The notes below the pieces were generated by a model, which worked only from the letters and a program-made list of their open reading frames with translations, made no database searches and was not told where the DNA came from. The position numbers and the translations under genes are program-made. A stretch of 41,855 bases of DNA. It comes from a virus. The stretch lies in IMG/VR virus record IMGVR_UViG_3300038457_000284, positions 1-41,855 of that record; one strand, 5' to 3'. Numbering within the stretch: position 1 is the first letter of the stretch; the number at the start of each line of letters is the position of its first letter. Below are positions 9,117 through 16,984 of the stretch, piece by piece.

Positions 9117-9896
9117 TTAACGGATCGTTACTACGTCAGTGCCGCCGAATAGCGCCATTACGGATTCCGCCTTGTGGCATCCGTCCATCTCGCCATTGAT
9201 GGCATCGACGCCGGTAAGCGGGGTGCCGTTGACGGTGTAGCCATCCACGCCCGTGATCAGCTCGTCGTACATCACCATGGCGAATGCCGGCCGCGACGGA
9301 TAGATCGTGACTCCATCCTTGGCGGTACCGCGCACCCGAACCCGCGCCGACTCATAGTTCCAACGCTTGAGCTGCTCGATGCTCGGCTGCTTGAAGCGGT
9401 GAACCAGGCCGCGAATCAACTGCATCTTGCCCTCTGCGTTGGCGGACCAGAGCGCATCGATTTTGATCTCAGTGAATTCGGACAGCGGCGCATCTTCGTC
9501 TTGTTCTTGTGCGCCGACAGAGCAAAGCGCCCCGCCGACTCCCAGGCGATGGTTCAGCGGCAGCGCGGCGCGCCAGTTGGTTATCTGCGCTGCGCCAAAG
9601 TCACCGTACCCATCCACAGCGGTGACAACGCGCTCGACCAGGTCAAGCCGCGCGGTATCGTTTTCGAAGATCTGCTCGCGCTCGCCATCCACGTTGCGCG
9701 TCTGGTTGACCACAGCGCGGAAATAGCGGTCCCAGTCTTCCAGCCGGATGCGGCGTGTCTCGTACCGATAGAGGCGCGGTTCGCCTTTCGAGTTCTTACC
9801 CGCGAGGACAATGATGCGCGGGTGACTCAGCTCCAGACCTACAGGAGCCTTAGCCTCGGGCGCGGCTGCGGAGAGTTGCTCCTTACGCGCCGCCAT
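9117..9896 (-). CDS. Tail-cluster protein of unknown function (candidate tail assembly chaperone)
   Basis: A 259-residue protein encoded between the tail tube gene and the tape measure, where phages place assembly chaperones. No family was recognised with certainty. It begins with an Ala/Lys-rich leader, then IIVLAGKNSKGEPRLYRYE, a helical middle (RLDLVERVVTAVDGYGDFG), and ends in a beta-rich part (ARVRVRGTAKDGVTIYPSRP). It has no signal peptide or membrane segment. Its start codon overlaps the stop of the tube gene by one base. The length is greater than classical G-type chaperones, so a different tail role is possible. Confidence 0.5.
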   Translation of the reverse strand: MAARKEQLSAAAPEAKAPVGLELSHPRIIVLAGKNSKGEPRLYRYETRRIRLEDWDRYFRAVVNQTRNVDGEREQIFENDTARLDLVERVVTAVDGYGDFGAAQITNWRAALPLNHRLGVGGALCSVGAQEQDEDAPLSEFTEIKIDALWSANAEGKMQLIRGLVHRFKQPSIEQLKRWNYESARVRVRGTAKDGVTIYPSRPAFAMVMYDELITGVDGYTVNGTPLTGVDAINGEMDGCHKAESVMALFGGTDVVTIR

Positions 9897-10903
9897 TATT
9901 CGCTCACCAGGTAAGCAGCGGTTGTATTGATCACGATCGCGGTGCAGGCCGGGCTCGCGTCGGGCTTCAGGATCGAGTTCTGATCGAGCTCGATGGTGTA
10001 GCCCACGTACTTGTTCTGTTCGCCAAGGTCTGCCTTGGGCAAAACCACCAGCGGATAGTCGAGGTGGAGCGAGGCAGCGCCGGAGGCGATCGCAATCGAG
10101 ATCTCCAGGTTGGTCTGATTGTTCATCCAGTCGCGGATATCCGTCGAGCCATCGGCAGCGACGACGAGTTTCAGCTTGAGCGACGGATTGCCCCAGCGCA
10201 GGAACGCGGCATAGAGTCCGCCGCCCGGCACGCGGACTTCTTCAATCGCGTGATCGAAGGTCGCCTCCCAGCTCATCACACGCGGGAACATGCTGACCGG
10301 CGCGCCAGCGGGGCCGATTGACACGACAGCATCCGAGCCATAGAGGAACTGAGGATGATCGATGCGGGCCGGAACGCCGGCGACAATCGCACCATCCTGT
10401 GTTCTCCCGCTGCCCAGGAACGTAGCCTTCGAAGTGATCGAGCCTTTATCCGCTCCGCTCAACACGAGCTGGGTGAGCGCCATGTCCATGAACTTACGAT
10501 TCAGTCCGGAGGTGTCCTCGATGTAGAGGTTGGTGAGCGCCGCCGGGCCTGCCGATTCCAACATGCTCATTACATGCTGATGAGAGCCTGCAACAGCCGA
10601 GACCGTGTCCTGCCCCATCACGAGCGAGAGGAGCCATCCGGCGAGGAACTGATCGACGCGCTGGGTAAGCTCGCCGTTGGAGGCCCAGGCAGTCAGGCGC
10701 GTATCGGTAGCGAAGCCTGTGCCCTTGCCCGCATACTGCAGGTTGCTCTCCTGCGTAGGCTCGGTCTGGAAGAAGTTTGTGGTCTCCAGCATCGCGGTGT
10801 AGGTGAAATCGGCGTCCACCATCACTTCGGCCGGGGCCGCCTGGACTCCACAGCTGAGCACCAGGTTGCGCAACAGCGAGCGCTGGGAAATATATGTCGT
10901 CAT
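9896..10903 (-). CDS. Major tail (tube) protein, candidate
   Basis: A 335-residue protein at the position of the tail tube gene, after four head-tail joining genes and before the chaperone/tape-measure genes. It is beta-rich with sections such as ARIDHPQFLYGSDAVVSIG, MSWEATFDHAIEEVRVPGG and YVGYTIELDQNSI. These resemble the immunity-type beta sandwich of siphoviral tube proteins. The ATG at 10903 has an AGGAG ribosome site ~9 nt upstream. No separate sheath gene is present in the cluster, supporting a non-contractile tail. The assignment is by position and fold impression. Confidence 0.62.
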   Translation of the reverse strand: MTTYISQRSLLRNLVLSCGVQAAPAEVMVDADFTYTAMLETTNFFQTEPTQESNLQYAGKGTGFATDTRLTAWASNGELTQRVDQFLAGWLLSLVMGQDTVSAVAGSHQHVMSMLESAGPAALTNLYIEDTSGLNRKFMDMALTQLVLSGADKGSITSKATFLGSGRTQDGAIVAGVPARIDHPQFLYGSDAVVSIGPAGAPVSMFPRVMSWEATFDHAIEEVRVPGGGLYAAFLRWGNPSLKLKLVVAADGSTDIRDWMNNQTNLEISIAIASGAASLHLDYPLVVLPKADLGEQNKYVGYTIELDQNSILKPDASPACTAIVINTTAAYLVSE

Positions 10904-10915
10904 CGTGATCGCTCC

Positions 10916-11362
10916 TTAAAGCGGGTATTCGCGCATGGGGAAAACCATGCGGACGTAGTGAATTAAATAGTTGCCCTTCATCGCAAACTTCGGGCCATCG
11001 ACCTGCAGCGGGCCAGTCCAATCGAACTCACCGCCAAAGCGCCGGGTTGCGAATGGGTCAAACACTAAGCAGATGGCGTCAACCAAAGCCTGGAAGATCG
11101 GCTCGGAGACGCCATCCTGAAAGCTGTAATAACCGTTGATGATCACCTGCTGGGTGCGCGAGAGGGCCTGCGCCGTTTCGTCTGCCGAGGTCGAGCCCTC
11201 GCGGGTCACTTCCCAGGAGTGGATCCGCGTTCCGTCGCTGAAGCGCGATTTGAACGCCGCCTCGGTCGTAGGATTGCCGAGCATGTTGTAGACCGGGCCA
11301 ATTCCCGCGACCGTCGCCAACCGCGTAACCACCGCTGCCACCGCGCCCACGCCTCCGAGCAT
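10916..11362 (-). CDS. Head-tail joining / tail terminator-like protein
   Basis: A 148-residue protein between an HK97 gp10-like gene and the tube gene, the usual place of a tail terminator. It has a hydrophobic N-terminus (LGGVGAVAAVVTRLATVAGIG), then an alpha/beta domain with RIHSWEVTREGST and QQVIINGYYSF, and a C-terminal beta pair ending NYLIHYVRMVFPMREYPL. The final 'LIHYVRM' strand fits small terminator proteins. It overlaps the preceding stop by one base. Function is inferred from synteny. Confidence 0.55.
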   Translation of the reverse strand: MLGGVGAVAAVVTRLATVAGIGPVYNMLGNPTTEAAFKSRFSDGTRIHSWEVTREGSTSADETAQALSRTQQVIINGYYSFQDGVSEPIFQALVDAICLVFDPFATRRFGGEFDWTGPLQVDGPKFAMKGNYLIHYVRMVFPMREYPL

Positions 11363-11898
11363 CAGTGGCCTCCCTGCGCGAGAGCGGCCTGCATCGCCTG
11401 CGCGATTGCGTGTTCGAGGATCGGCCCCGCGAGCGGCTCCAGTTCGACCAGCGCGCGTGAGAACATCTCGTGCCCGCGCGAGCCGCGCTTCGCAATTGTC
11501 TTCGCGATGGCGAACGCTACTGATAGCGCCTGTTTCTCATCCTCGATACCGAGCTTCTTGTGCACCCAGAGCACCAGCGCCTCCGAGGGCGGCATGTGCG
11601 GCCGCGCGCCGGTCTCCACCGGGGCAGCGTAGAGATCCGCGCCGTTGACGTTACCCGCGCCGATCACCAGGCGCACGAGCGATTGCTCCTCGAAGACATG
11701 CGGCACGATTGAGGCCAACAGGTTTCCGATGAATACCGCTGGCGGCTGGCCGTCGTATGGCGCGGCGATGAAGTCCTGCACCAGGCGTTGCCCCTGAATG
11801 CCGATGACCTCCATGCCTGCCCTCGTGCCGGCCTTGACGGCGGCTTGCAGCTCCGGAGCCACCTGGTCCGCGCCGGTGATCTTTGCTGACGAGGTCAT
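11362..11898 (-). CDS. Head-tail connector protein (HK97 gp10-like), candidate
   Basis: A 178-residue protein. A longer frame extends to 11952, but the ATG at 11898 (MTSSAKITG) overlaps the stop of the gene before it as ATGA and is preferred. It contains an N-terminal helix (APELQAAVKAGTRAGMEVIG), a beta segment with DLYAAPVETGARPHMPP, and C-terminal helices (LAGPILEHAIAQAMQAAL). 'YA..VE.GTRPH' is a recurring signature of gp10-type and Mu-like virion morphogenesis proteins. It acts in joining the tail to the DNA-filled head, by family and position. Confidence 0.58.
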   Translation of the reverse strand: MTSSAKITGADQVAPELQAAVKAGTRAGMEVIGIQGQRLVQDFIAAPYDGQPPAVFIGNLLASIVPHVFEEQSLVRLVIGAGNVNGADLYAAPVETGARPHMPPSEALVLWVHKKLGIEDEKQALSVAFAIAKTIAKRGSRGHEMFSRALVELEPLAGPILEHAIAQAMQAALAQGGH

Positions 11899-12608
11899 CT
11901 GGAGTACTTTCCGTGGACCAGCCGGTCCACTCCGGAGTTCTGCTCCAGCCACTGATTGCCCATGGCGAGCGAAGGAGCAGCCTCGCCGCCGCCGCTGGTG
12001 TCGCTCTCCTCCACGCCCATGTGCGTGAAGTAACGCTTGCGGATCGCTTTCGCCAGGCTCAGATACTCCTGCGACTTCGAACGGTAGTTGACCACATCGG
12101 CCATGATCGACGGGTCGCCGGTCTGCACGTAGGTCGCGGCGAGCGACTCCAGCGCCAGTGACGAGGCGTAATCGACGAGCGCATAAAAGTCCTTGCCTGG
12201 AATCGTCGAACCATCCGCAGCGTGCGAAGCGGTCCAGAGCACCCGCATCGTATCCTCCGGACCAGGCGAATCGAAGTTGAGCGCAATGTGATAGCCGGTT
12301 GGCGTGCGATAGAGAAAGAGATCGGAGTCGAGCACGTACTGCGGAGGCATCTGCTCGATCGGGTACTCGATGCTGCGAATCACGGAGAAGAGCGGATCAA
12401 AGACCGCGACTTCAGCCGGGTCCACTGGTAGCGGAATCAGGTTCGTCCCGTTACCGGCGATATCCGAGACAATTTCAAGGGGAGCGTCCTTTGAGTAGCG
12501 ATTCACAATCGCAGCGATGGCGAAGGCATCCAGCGCGCCAAGCCGGTCAGCGCCGTCTTGCACGATGGACGGCATTGCAGTCGTGAAATCGCTGATCGCG
12601 TAAGGCAT
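11895..12608 (-). CDS. Head completion / adaptor protein (DUF1320-like, Mu gp36 position)
   Basis: A 237-residue protein in the first joining-gene position after the capsid genes. It begins MPYAISDFTTAMPSIVQDG, followed by a helical segment ALDAFAIAAIVNRYSKDAP and later helices with LALESLAATYVQTGDPS. These features fit the helical adaptor proteins (DUF1320 or related) that dock on the portal. The C-terminal tail is Gly/Ser-rich (SDTSGGGEAAPS). The ATG at 12608 follows an AGGAG site. Identity with DUF1320 is a judgement from sequence style and order. Confidence 0.52.
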   Translation of the reverse strand: MPYAISDFTTAMPSIVQDGADRLGALDAFAIAAIVNRYSKDAPLEIVSDIAGNGTNLIPLPVDPAEVAVFDPLFSVIRSIEYPIEQMPPQYVLDSDLFLYRTPTGYHIALNFDSPGPEDTMRVLWTASHAADGSTIPGKDFYALVDYASSLALESLAATYVQTGDPSIMADVVNYRSKSQEYLSLAKAIRKRYFTHMGVEESDTSGGGEAAPSLAMGNQWLEQNSGVDRLVHGKYSR

Positions 12609-12662
12609 CGCTCATTCTCCTAAAATTACAAGGTCCGGAAGCGCGGCCAGGACCAGGACGCT

Positions 12663-12695
12663 AGGCTCCGCACAGCCTATCGGGCTATTCAGCCC
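12663..12695. other. Two adjacent small hairpins in the 102-bp gap between capsid-region genes
   Basis: Within 12609-12710, AGGCT (12663-12667) pairs with AGCCT (12674-12678), and GGGCT (12682-12686) pairs with AGCCC (12691-12695). They lie between the candidate decoration gene and the adaptor gene, both read leftward. There is no T-run, so an intrinsic terminator is unlikely. They may stabilise or partition the late transcript, which is inference. Confidence 0.35.
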
Positions 12696-12710
12696 CGACG
12701 CGGCGTTTCG

Positions 12711-13103
12711 TTAAATGTCCACCTGAATCAAATCAAGTACGACGAATGCGGCTTTCGGCACAGTCGTCGCTGGTACCGCCATGACGTCGATTGTCACCAC
12801 GTCGCCGGGCTGAATCAGCGCGCCGCCGGGATATTGGTTGGAGCCACCAGATACGAGCATGTCCAGCGCTTTAGAAGCTGCGCCCTGGGCAATTGCGAGA
12901 TCGCCGGGGCCGGTCACATCGTTGCCATTGACCTTGACGCGAACCTCGGTGGACCCGGCGCCTGTGCCCGTGTCCGAGAGGCAGAGCTGGGCGCGGTGGA
13001 TACGGGCGTGATGCTGCGCGATATAGCTCACGACGCCATTGGCTACGGCCAGCGGCGCAGGAAGGGGAAGGGTTAAAGCGCTCTTTCGAAAACTATCCTG
13101 CAT
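12711..13103 (-). CDS. Small capsid-associated protein, candidate head decoration protein
   Basis: A 130-residue beta-rich protein encoded just after the major capsid gene, where many phages carry a decoration or cement protein. Features: APLAVANGVVSYIAQHHARI near the start; TEVRVKVNGNDVTGPGDLA in the middle; and IQPGDVVTIDVMAVP with a terminal LDLIQVDI strand. There are no Cys clusters or membrane segments. The repeated 'VKVNGNDV...GDVVTIDV' style suggests a beta sandwich. It follows the hairpin at 13129-13153, which may tune its expression relative to capsid. The function is a positional inference. Confidence 0.5.
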   Translation of the reverse strand: MQDSFRKSALTLPLPAPLAVANGVVSYIAQHHARIHRAQLCLSDTGTGAGSTEVRVKVNGNDVTGPGDLAIAQGAASKALDMLVSGGSNQYPGGALIQPGDVVTIDVMAVPATTVPKAAFVVLDLIQVDI

Positions 13104-13128
13104 CGGAGTCTGTCCTTTTTTTAAAGAG

Positions 13129-13153
13129 GAGGCAGGCGCGAAACGCCTGCCTC
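13129..13153 (-). terminator. Hairpin downstream of the major capsid gene (partial terminator/attenuator)
   Basis: A perfect 10-bp inverted repeat, GAGGCAGGCG (13129-13138) with CGCCTGCCTC (13144-13153), and a 5-nt loop. It lies 16 nt after the capsid-fusion stop on the minus strand. What follows it on that strand is CTCTTT and then an A-run, so the U-tract is weak. It may act as a leaky terminator or as a 3' mRNA stabiliser for the heavily expressed capsid gene. The hairpin is seen; the function is inferred. Confidence 0.55.
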
Positions 13154-13168
13154 GCTTATGCCGCGTTG

Positions 13169-15553
13169 CTATGCGTTGACGTTCTTGCCGATGCCACGGT
13201 AATCGATGATCGCCCCACCGAAGACGAACTTCACCTTGTACTGCAGCTCGTCGGCGGTGAATTGGGTGCCGATGGTGGGCTGGTTGGCAAGGAAGATTTG
13301 CGGCTGCTCGATCCCATCCAGGAAGCCGATCTCCAGGAAGGGAGCGTTCTCCTGCTTCGTGCCGTAGTACCAGTCGTTGGTATCGGTCAGTTTTTCGTTG
13401 ACGATGATCCGTTCATTGTTGACACCGAAGCGCTGGAAGAAGGCGTTGCTGCCGGCCGTGTTGGTCTGATTGATCTGGCGAGCGGTTGCCGCCTGTTGCG
13501 GCGGCACCATCAGCCAATCCATCGAGAGGCCCAGCGGTTCGCCCGAGTCCTTTTCCGTCTGGATCATCAGCGCGATCTCAGCGGCGATCAGCGCATCCTG
13601 GCTCAGAACTGCTGCGCCAAGATTGCTGTGACCGGCATTGAACCAGCTCACCGAGTCAACCTGGTACGCCGGGTTGGTGGCGAAGAAGCTGGTGATATAG
13701 CTGCGCAGCGTCTGGCGTCCGGCTCGCGCTAGGCGTCCAGGGAAGCGGGCGATCGCGCCGAGATCGTCATTGCGGATCGTCTCTTCCGAGACCGTGAGCA
13801 AGTTGCCGCGCTTTTGCACGGCATAGTTCACGCGTTCGTCGGTCGCGTACGCGGCTTCCGTGTAAGGCCCGGCTTCGGCCACGATCGGCAGCTCCGAGAA
13901 GTAACCTTCACGGACCCGGTCCTGCAGCTTGAAGTCTGCGATGTTGGCTTTGGTGTAGAGCATCTCCAGGCCGTCAATCGACAACTCTGCGTAATCCTGA
14001 AGCAGGCGCTTGGTCATCGAGTTCAACAGCAGGCTGGGGAAGTCGCCGGTGACGACAGCTTCGGACGCCAGCATGTGGCCGCTGAATCCGCCCGCATGAA
14101 GACGGCTGAGATCATGGTCGCCCGTGATCGTGATATACGCCTGGCGCAGTCCCTTGAAGGCCGGAACGCCCTTACCTGCGGCTTCCTTGACGCCCAGGGC
14201 ACATTCCATTGCCAGTTGTAGTTTATCGACCGAGTCGAGCCCGACGCTCACTCCGGCATGAATGCGGCCCACATCGGCAAAGGCGGCGAATGCATCCCGC
14301 GTGCCTTTGATCTCGGCGTCGATGACTGCATCGCCAAGGTTTGCCTCGGCAACTAGCGCCGACTCCAGATGGACGCGCGCGAGCTTCTCTGCTGGCTTGG
14401 GCAGCTTCGCCTCCACCAGCTTGGCCTCGATGCGGTTGCGCGACTGCACGCGCTGCGCATCCGCCAGCATGGTCGCGGCTTCGGCAGTGGTTTTCGCCTG
14501 CGTGGCTTGGACGGCGGGATCGACGGCGACAAGCGCCGCAGTGACTTCGGTGACGAGCGCCGGATATTCAGCTTCCGTCGCTATCGCAAATTTCAGACTC
14601 AGCCCGGCAGCGGTATCTGCGTTCTTCTTCCGCAGCGCTTCGAGCAGTGTGCGAAGAGTTTCCTTCATCGCGTTAGCTCCTATTTCGAAGACGCGCGCTT
14701 TCGATGCGCCGCCCTGGTTGATGGTGGATGGTTGAATTGCAGCGAGCTGCAACGCGTAAGCGTCGCTGCCCGCATGACTATTGGCGGCAAGGAACATTCC
14801 GCCCGCTCCGCCGCGAGCGCACAGATCCACGGAATAGAAATTCTCAAGACTCTCTGCTACCAGGCACGGCTTGTTGTCGATGACTCCGGACTTCCATCCG
14901 ATCAACGCCAACGCCGAGGTTCCAAAGAGATCGAGCTTTTTGTTCTTGCGGGCTTCGTTGAGCTTCGCGCTCAATTCCGTCTCGGCAGCAAAGAGGTTGA
15001 TATGAGCCAGTGCGCGCTGGCCATCGAAGCTGGCGCCATCGACCCATCCGGCAATACGCTCCGGATCGGACGCACCGGTAGGGTCAGGCCCGCGCTGATC
15101 GGGATGTCGGCGACCGAAAGGCTTACTTCCAGTTGCGAGCGACTCGGCCACCATCCTGACGAACTCGGGCGGATAGTAATGCGGAACAGCTTTTCCGCCT
15201 ACCGCTCCGCTTGCCCATCCAGCCTTCATCACCACAATGGGGAACCGATTGTCGGCGGCATCCGCTTCGCTCCCGATAAAGGCGCAGGCTTCCGCCACTG
15301 GAACGTAAGCGGTCGTGACCTTTTGCGCGTCGCCGAGCTTCGGCTCGTCACAGAGGAAGGTGTACGGGATGCGATAAAGTTCGCCATCAGGTCCGCGCGC
15401 AATCAGGTAATCGTCGAAGACCTCATAGACATAAGCGTAGTCGTTGCCGACGCAGGGGAACGCGGCTTGCACAAGCGTACTGAGGCGCGACCTCTGCTCA
15501 TCGAGCGAGAGGTCAGCCTCAGCGGCAATCAAACAAATTCGTTTCTGCTTCAC
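13169..15553 (-). CDS. Prohead protease - scaffold - major capsid protein fusion
   Basis: A single 794-residue reading frame appears to combine three head functions. Residues ~90-240 resemble the Mu gpI-type maturation protease (RIAGWVDGASFDGQRALAH, KLDLFGTSALALIG). Residues ~290-440 are Ala/Glu/Lys-rich and helical, like a scaffold (LRTLLEALRKKNAD, ARVHLESALVAEANLG). Residues ~480-794 look like an HK97-fold major capsid protein (PSLLLNSMTKRLLQDYAE, AGHSNLGAAVLSQDALI, DWYYGTKQENAPFLEIGFL, FGGAIIDYRG). The open frame continues to 15697, but GAGG lies 5 nt before the GTG at 15553, and that start clears the upstream stop. No stand-alone capsid gene exists elsewhere in the window, so this frame must supply it. 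Cleavage sites cannot be placed by eye. Confidence 0.75.
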   Translation of the reverse strand: MKQKRICLIAAEADLSLDEQRSRLSTLVQAAFPCVGNDYAYVYEVFDDYLIARGPDGELYRIPYTFLCDEPKLGDAQKVTTAYVPVAEACAFIGSEADAADNRFPIVVMKAGWASGAVGGKAVPHYYPPEFVRMVAESLATGSKPFGRRHPDQRGPDPTGASDPERIAGWVDGASFDGQRALAHINLFAAETELSAKLNEARKNKKLDLFGTSALALIGWKSGVIDNKPCLVAESLENFYSVDLCARGGAGGMFLAANSHAGSDAYALQLAAIQPSTINQGGASKARVFEIGANAMKETLRTLLEALRKKNADTAAGLSLKFAIATEAEYPALVTEVTAALVAVDPAVQATQAKTTAEAATMLADAQRVQSRNRIEAKLVEAKLPKPAEKLARVHLESALVAEANLGDAVIDAEIKGTRDAFAAFADVGRIHAGVSVGLDSVDKLQLAMECALGVKEAAGKGVPAFKGLRQAYITITGDHDLSRLHAGGFSGHMLASEAVVTGDFPSLLLNSMTKRLLQDYAELSIDGLEMLYTKANIADFKLQDRVREGYFSELPIVAEAGPYTEAAYATDERVNYAVQKRGNLLTVSEETIRNDDLGAIARFPGRLARAGRQTLRSYITSFFATNPAYQVDSVSWFNAGHSNLGAAVLSQDALIAAEIALMIQTEKDSGEPLGLSMDWLMVPPQQAATARQINQTNTAGSNAFFQRFGVNNERIIVNEKLTDTNDWYYGTKQENAPFLEIGFLDGIEQPQIFLANQPTIGTQFTADELQYKVKFVFGGAIIDYRGIGKNVNA

Positions 15554-15563
15554 GCGCACCTCG

Positions 15564-15926
15564 TTACCGGTTAACGTTCGTAACCGCCGGCTTAACAGCA
15601 GTCGCACCGGCAGCAGGAGCAGGAGCGGGCTTGGTGGGGAAGGAATATTTCTGGCCGTCCGTGGTGACGCAGTACGTGTTGCCGCCGCGCGTGCCACGAA
15701 TCAGAACCTGCCAATCCTGCAAGGCGACGATCTCTACCGCCGTGGTGGGAGCCGGGATGCTCAGCAGCTTGTTGGCAGCCTTCAACGCTGCGGAACGCTG
15801 GCTGCGCGCATCCTCAGGAAAGTCGCGCTGCGCCTGGGCCAATGCCTTGGCGTAGCTGGCGATCCATTGAGTCTGAATGTCATCCGGCAGGTGGGCCGGG
15901 GCCGAAGGTACGTTCTCGTTTGCCAT
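15564..15926 (-). CDS. ChaB-like small protein in the head gene cluster
   Basis: A 120-residue protein. Residues ~12-55 (LPDDIQTQWIASYAKALAQA then AALKAANKLL) match the ChaB-like helical domain pattern (LP..Q..W...Y..A...). A beta segment follows (VALQDWQVLIRGTRGGNTY), then an Ala/Pro-rich tail. ChaB domains occur in several phage structural clusters, with no agreed role. Its stop is only 10 nt from the GTG start of the capsid fusion, and the GAGG for that start lies in between, so the two are probably coupled. The upstream gap 15927-16081 (155 bp) shows nothing recognisable. Confidence 0.6.
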   Translation of the reverse strand: MANENVPSAPAHLPDDIQTQWIASYAKALAQAQRDFPEDARSQRSAALKAANKLLSIPAPTTAVEIVALQDWQVLIRGTRGGNTYCVTTDGQKYSFPTKPAPAPAAGATAVKPAVTNVNR

Positions 15927-16081
15927 CAGTTGATCCTCACAGTGCGCATCAAGTGCGGTACGAGAATCAGCTTAAAGTGGGAGGGCGCGATGCTCTGAGG
16001 GAGCCGCGCAGAGTGCGGAAGATGCGTTACTTTCCTTGATATTTGAAGGCAACCCTTCGGCGCGCCCGCTATTTATGCGGG

Positions 16082-16984
16082 TTAACCATGTATGGTTGTG
16101 ACCGATATTCCGTGGGACTTCAGGAACTCGCGCTCCTGGTCCGTAGCCTTCAGCGCTTCCGGCGGAAGCCATGGCCGATTGATGCAGTGGCAGTTGATCG
16201 TGTTCTCGGCAGATCCCGATGGGTCGCGCGGATACATCAACTCCTCGCCGCCGACGCGGAAAGGCTCGTCCACCTTCTGTGTCTGCCCATTCGCCAGCTC
16301 ATGCGTGAGGCGTGGCTTAAACGACGCCGGAAGGTGCATCCACTCCTTCCGCAGGTCCGAGTGACGCGTCACCAGGTCTTCCATGCGCGCCTGTGAGGCC
16401 AGCGAGTGCACCCGCATGGTTTCATTCATTGCGATGCACGAGGCGCGCTCGCCGATTTCCGAGAACAGCCCGGTGAACTCGCCGTCATTCAGCGCCGAAC
16501 CGATCTTCTTGATTAGGTCCGTGAGACTCCCCCCCCCCATGTAGGCGCGCTGAATTGCTCCGTTGATAGCGGTGGAGGCCTGCTGCGAGACGCCGGTGAT
16601 GAGGTCCGCCGTGTAGCCCTGGACAATCGAAAGCGCTTGGCGGTCGATCACCGGATGCACCAGCACAGATCCGGTACCGGCCGCCACAGCCGCGTCCACG
16701 GCCACCGATGTTTCGGTGTAAGCCTTCTGCTGGAGCGCGCCGATCCGCGCCGACGCCTGCTGTCCGAACTGGGCCGCCACGCGGTCAATCTGCGCCTTTA
16801 ATGCTTTCAGCCGTGCACTGGTATAGCTCGCCGGATCGGTGCGCGCAATGTCGGAGATCACCTCGCGGTTCATCTCCTCCAGGAGCGCGAGCACCGTCTG
16901 CTCCGCCTCGGGCGTCAATTGCTTCGCATCCGCCAGGAGCTGATCGAGCTTTTGCTTGTAGGCCAGTGCGTTCGATTCAGCCAT
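16082..16984 (-). CDS. Head morphogenesis / minor capsid protein (Mu F / SPP1 gp7-like)
   Basis: A 300-residue protein encoded right after the portal, the classic slot of Mu F/SPP1 gp7-type minor head proteins, which enter the prohead with the portal. The diagnostic C-terminal signature is present: RLTHELANGQTQKVDEPF, then EELMYPRDPSG and NTINCHCINR. The N-terminal half is helical (KQKLDQLLADAKQLTPEAE). A run of ten G on the coding strand encodes part of MGGGS near residue 150. The ATG overlaps the portal stop by one base. Confidence 0.82.
   Translation of the reverse strand: MAESNALAYKQKLDQLLADAKQLTPEAEQTVLALLEEMNREVISDIARTDPASYTSARLKALKAQIDRVAAQFGQQASARIGALQQKAYTETSVAVDAAVAAGTGSVLVHPVIDRQALSIVQGYTADLITGVSQQASTAINGAIQRAYMGGGSLTDLIKKIGSALNDGEFTGLFSEIGERASCIAMNETMRVHSLASQARMEDLVTRHSDLRKEWMHLPASFKPRLTHELANGQTQKVDEPFRVGGEELMYPRDPSGSAENTINCHCINRPWLPPEALKATDQEREFLKSHGISVTTIHG
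16529..16538 (-). repeat. Homopolymer of ten G (coding strand) inside the head morphogenesis gene
   Basis: Ten consecutive C on the plus strand, equal to G10 on the coding strand, encode Gly-Gly-Gly plus part of the flanking Met and Ser codons. Runs of this length are prone to replication or transcriptional slippage. A slip would frameshift the C-terminal half of the protein, including the INCHC signature. No other run of similar length was noticed in the window. Confidence 0.9.

Noticed and set aside
8736-9896. Programmed frameshift joining two tail assembly chaperones
   Set aside because: The upstream gene ends at 9117 and the downstream one starts at 9104, with no overlap and no slippery heptamer noticed.
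14369-15574. 401-codon open frame on the plus strand
   Set aside because: Antisense to the capsid fusion gene; composition is that of a shadow frame.
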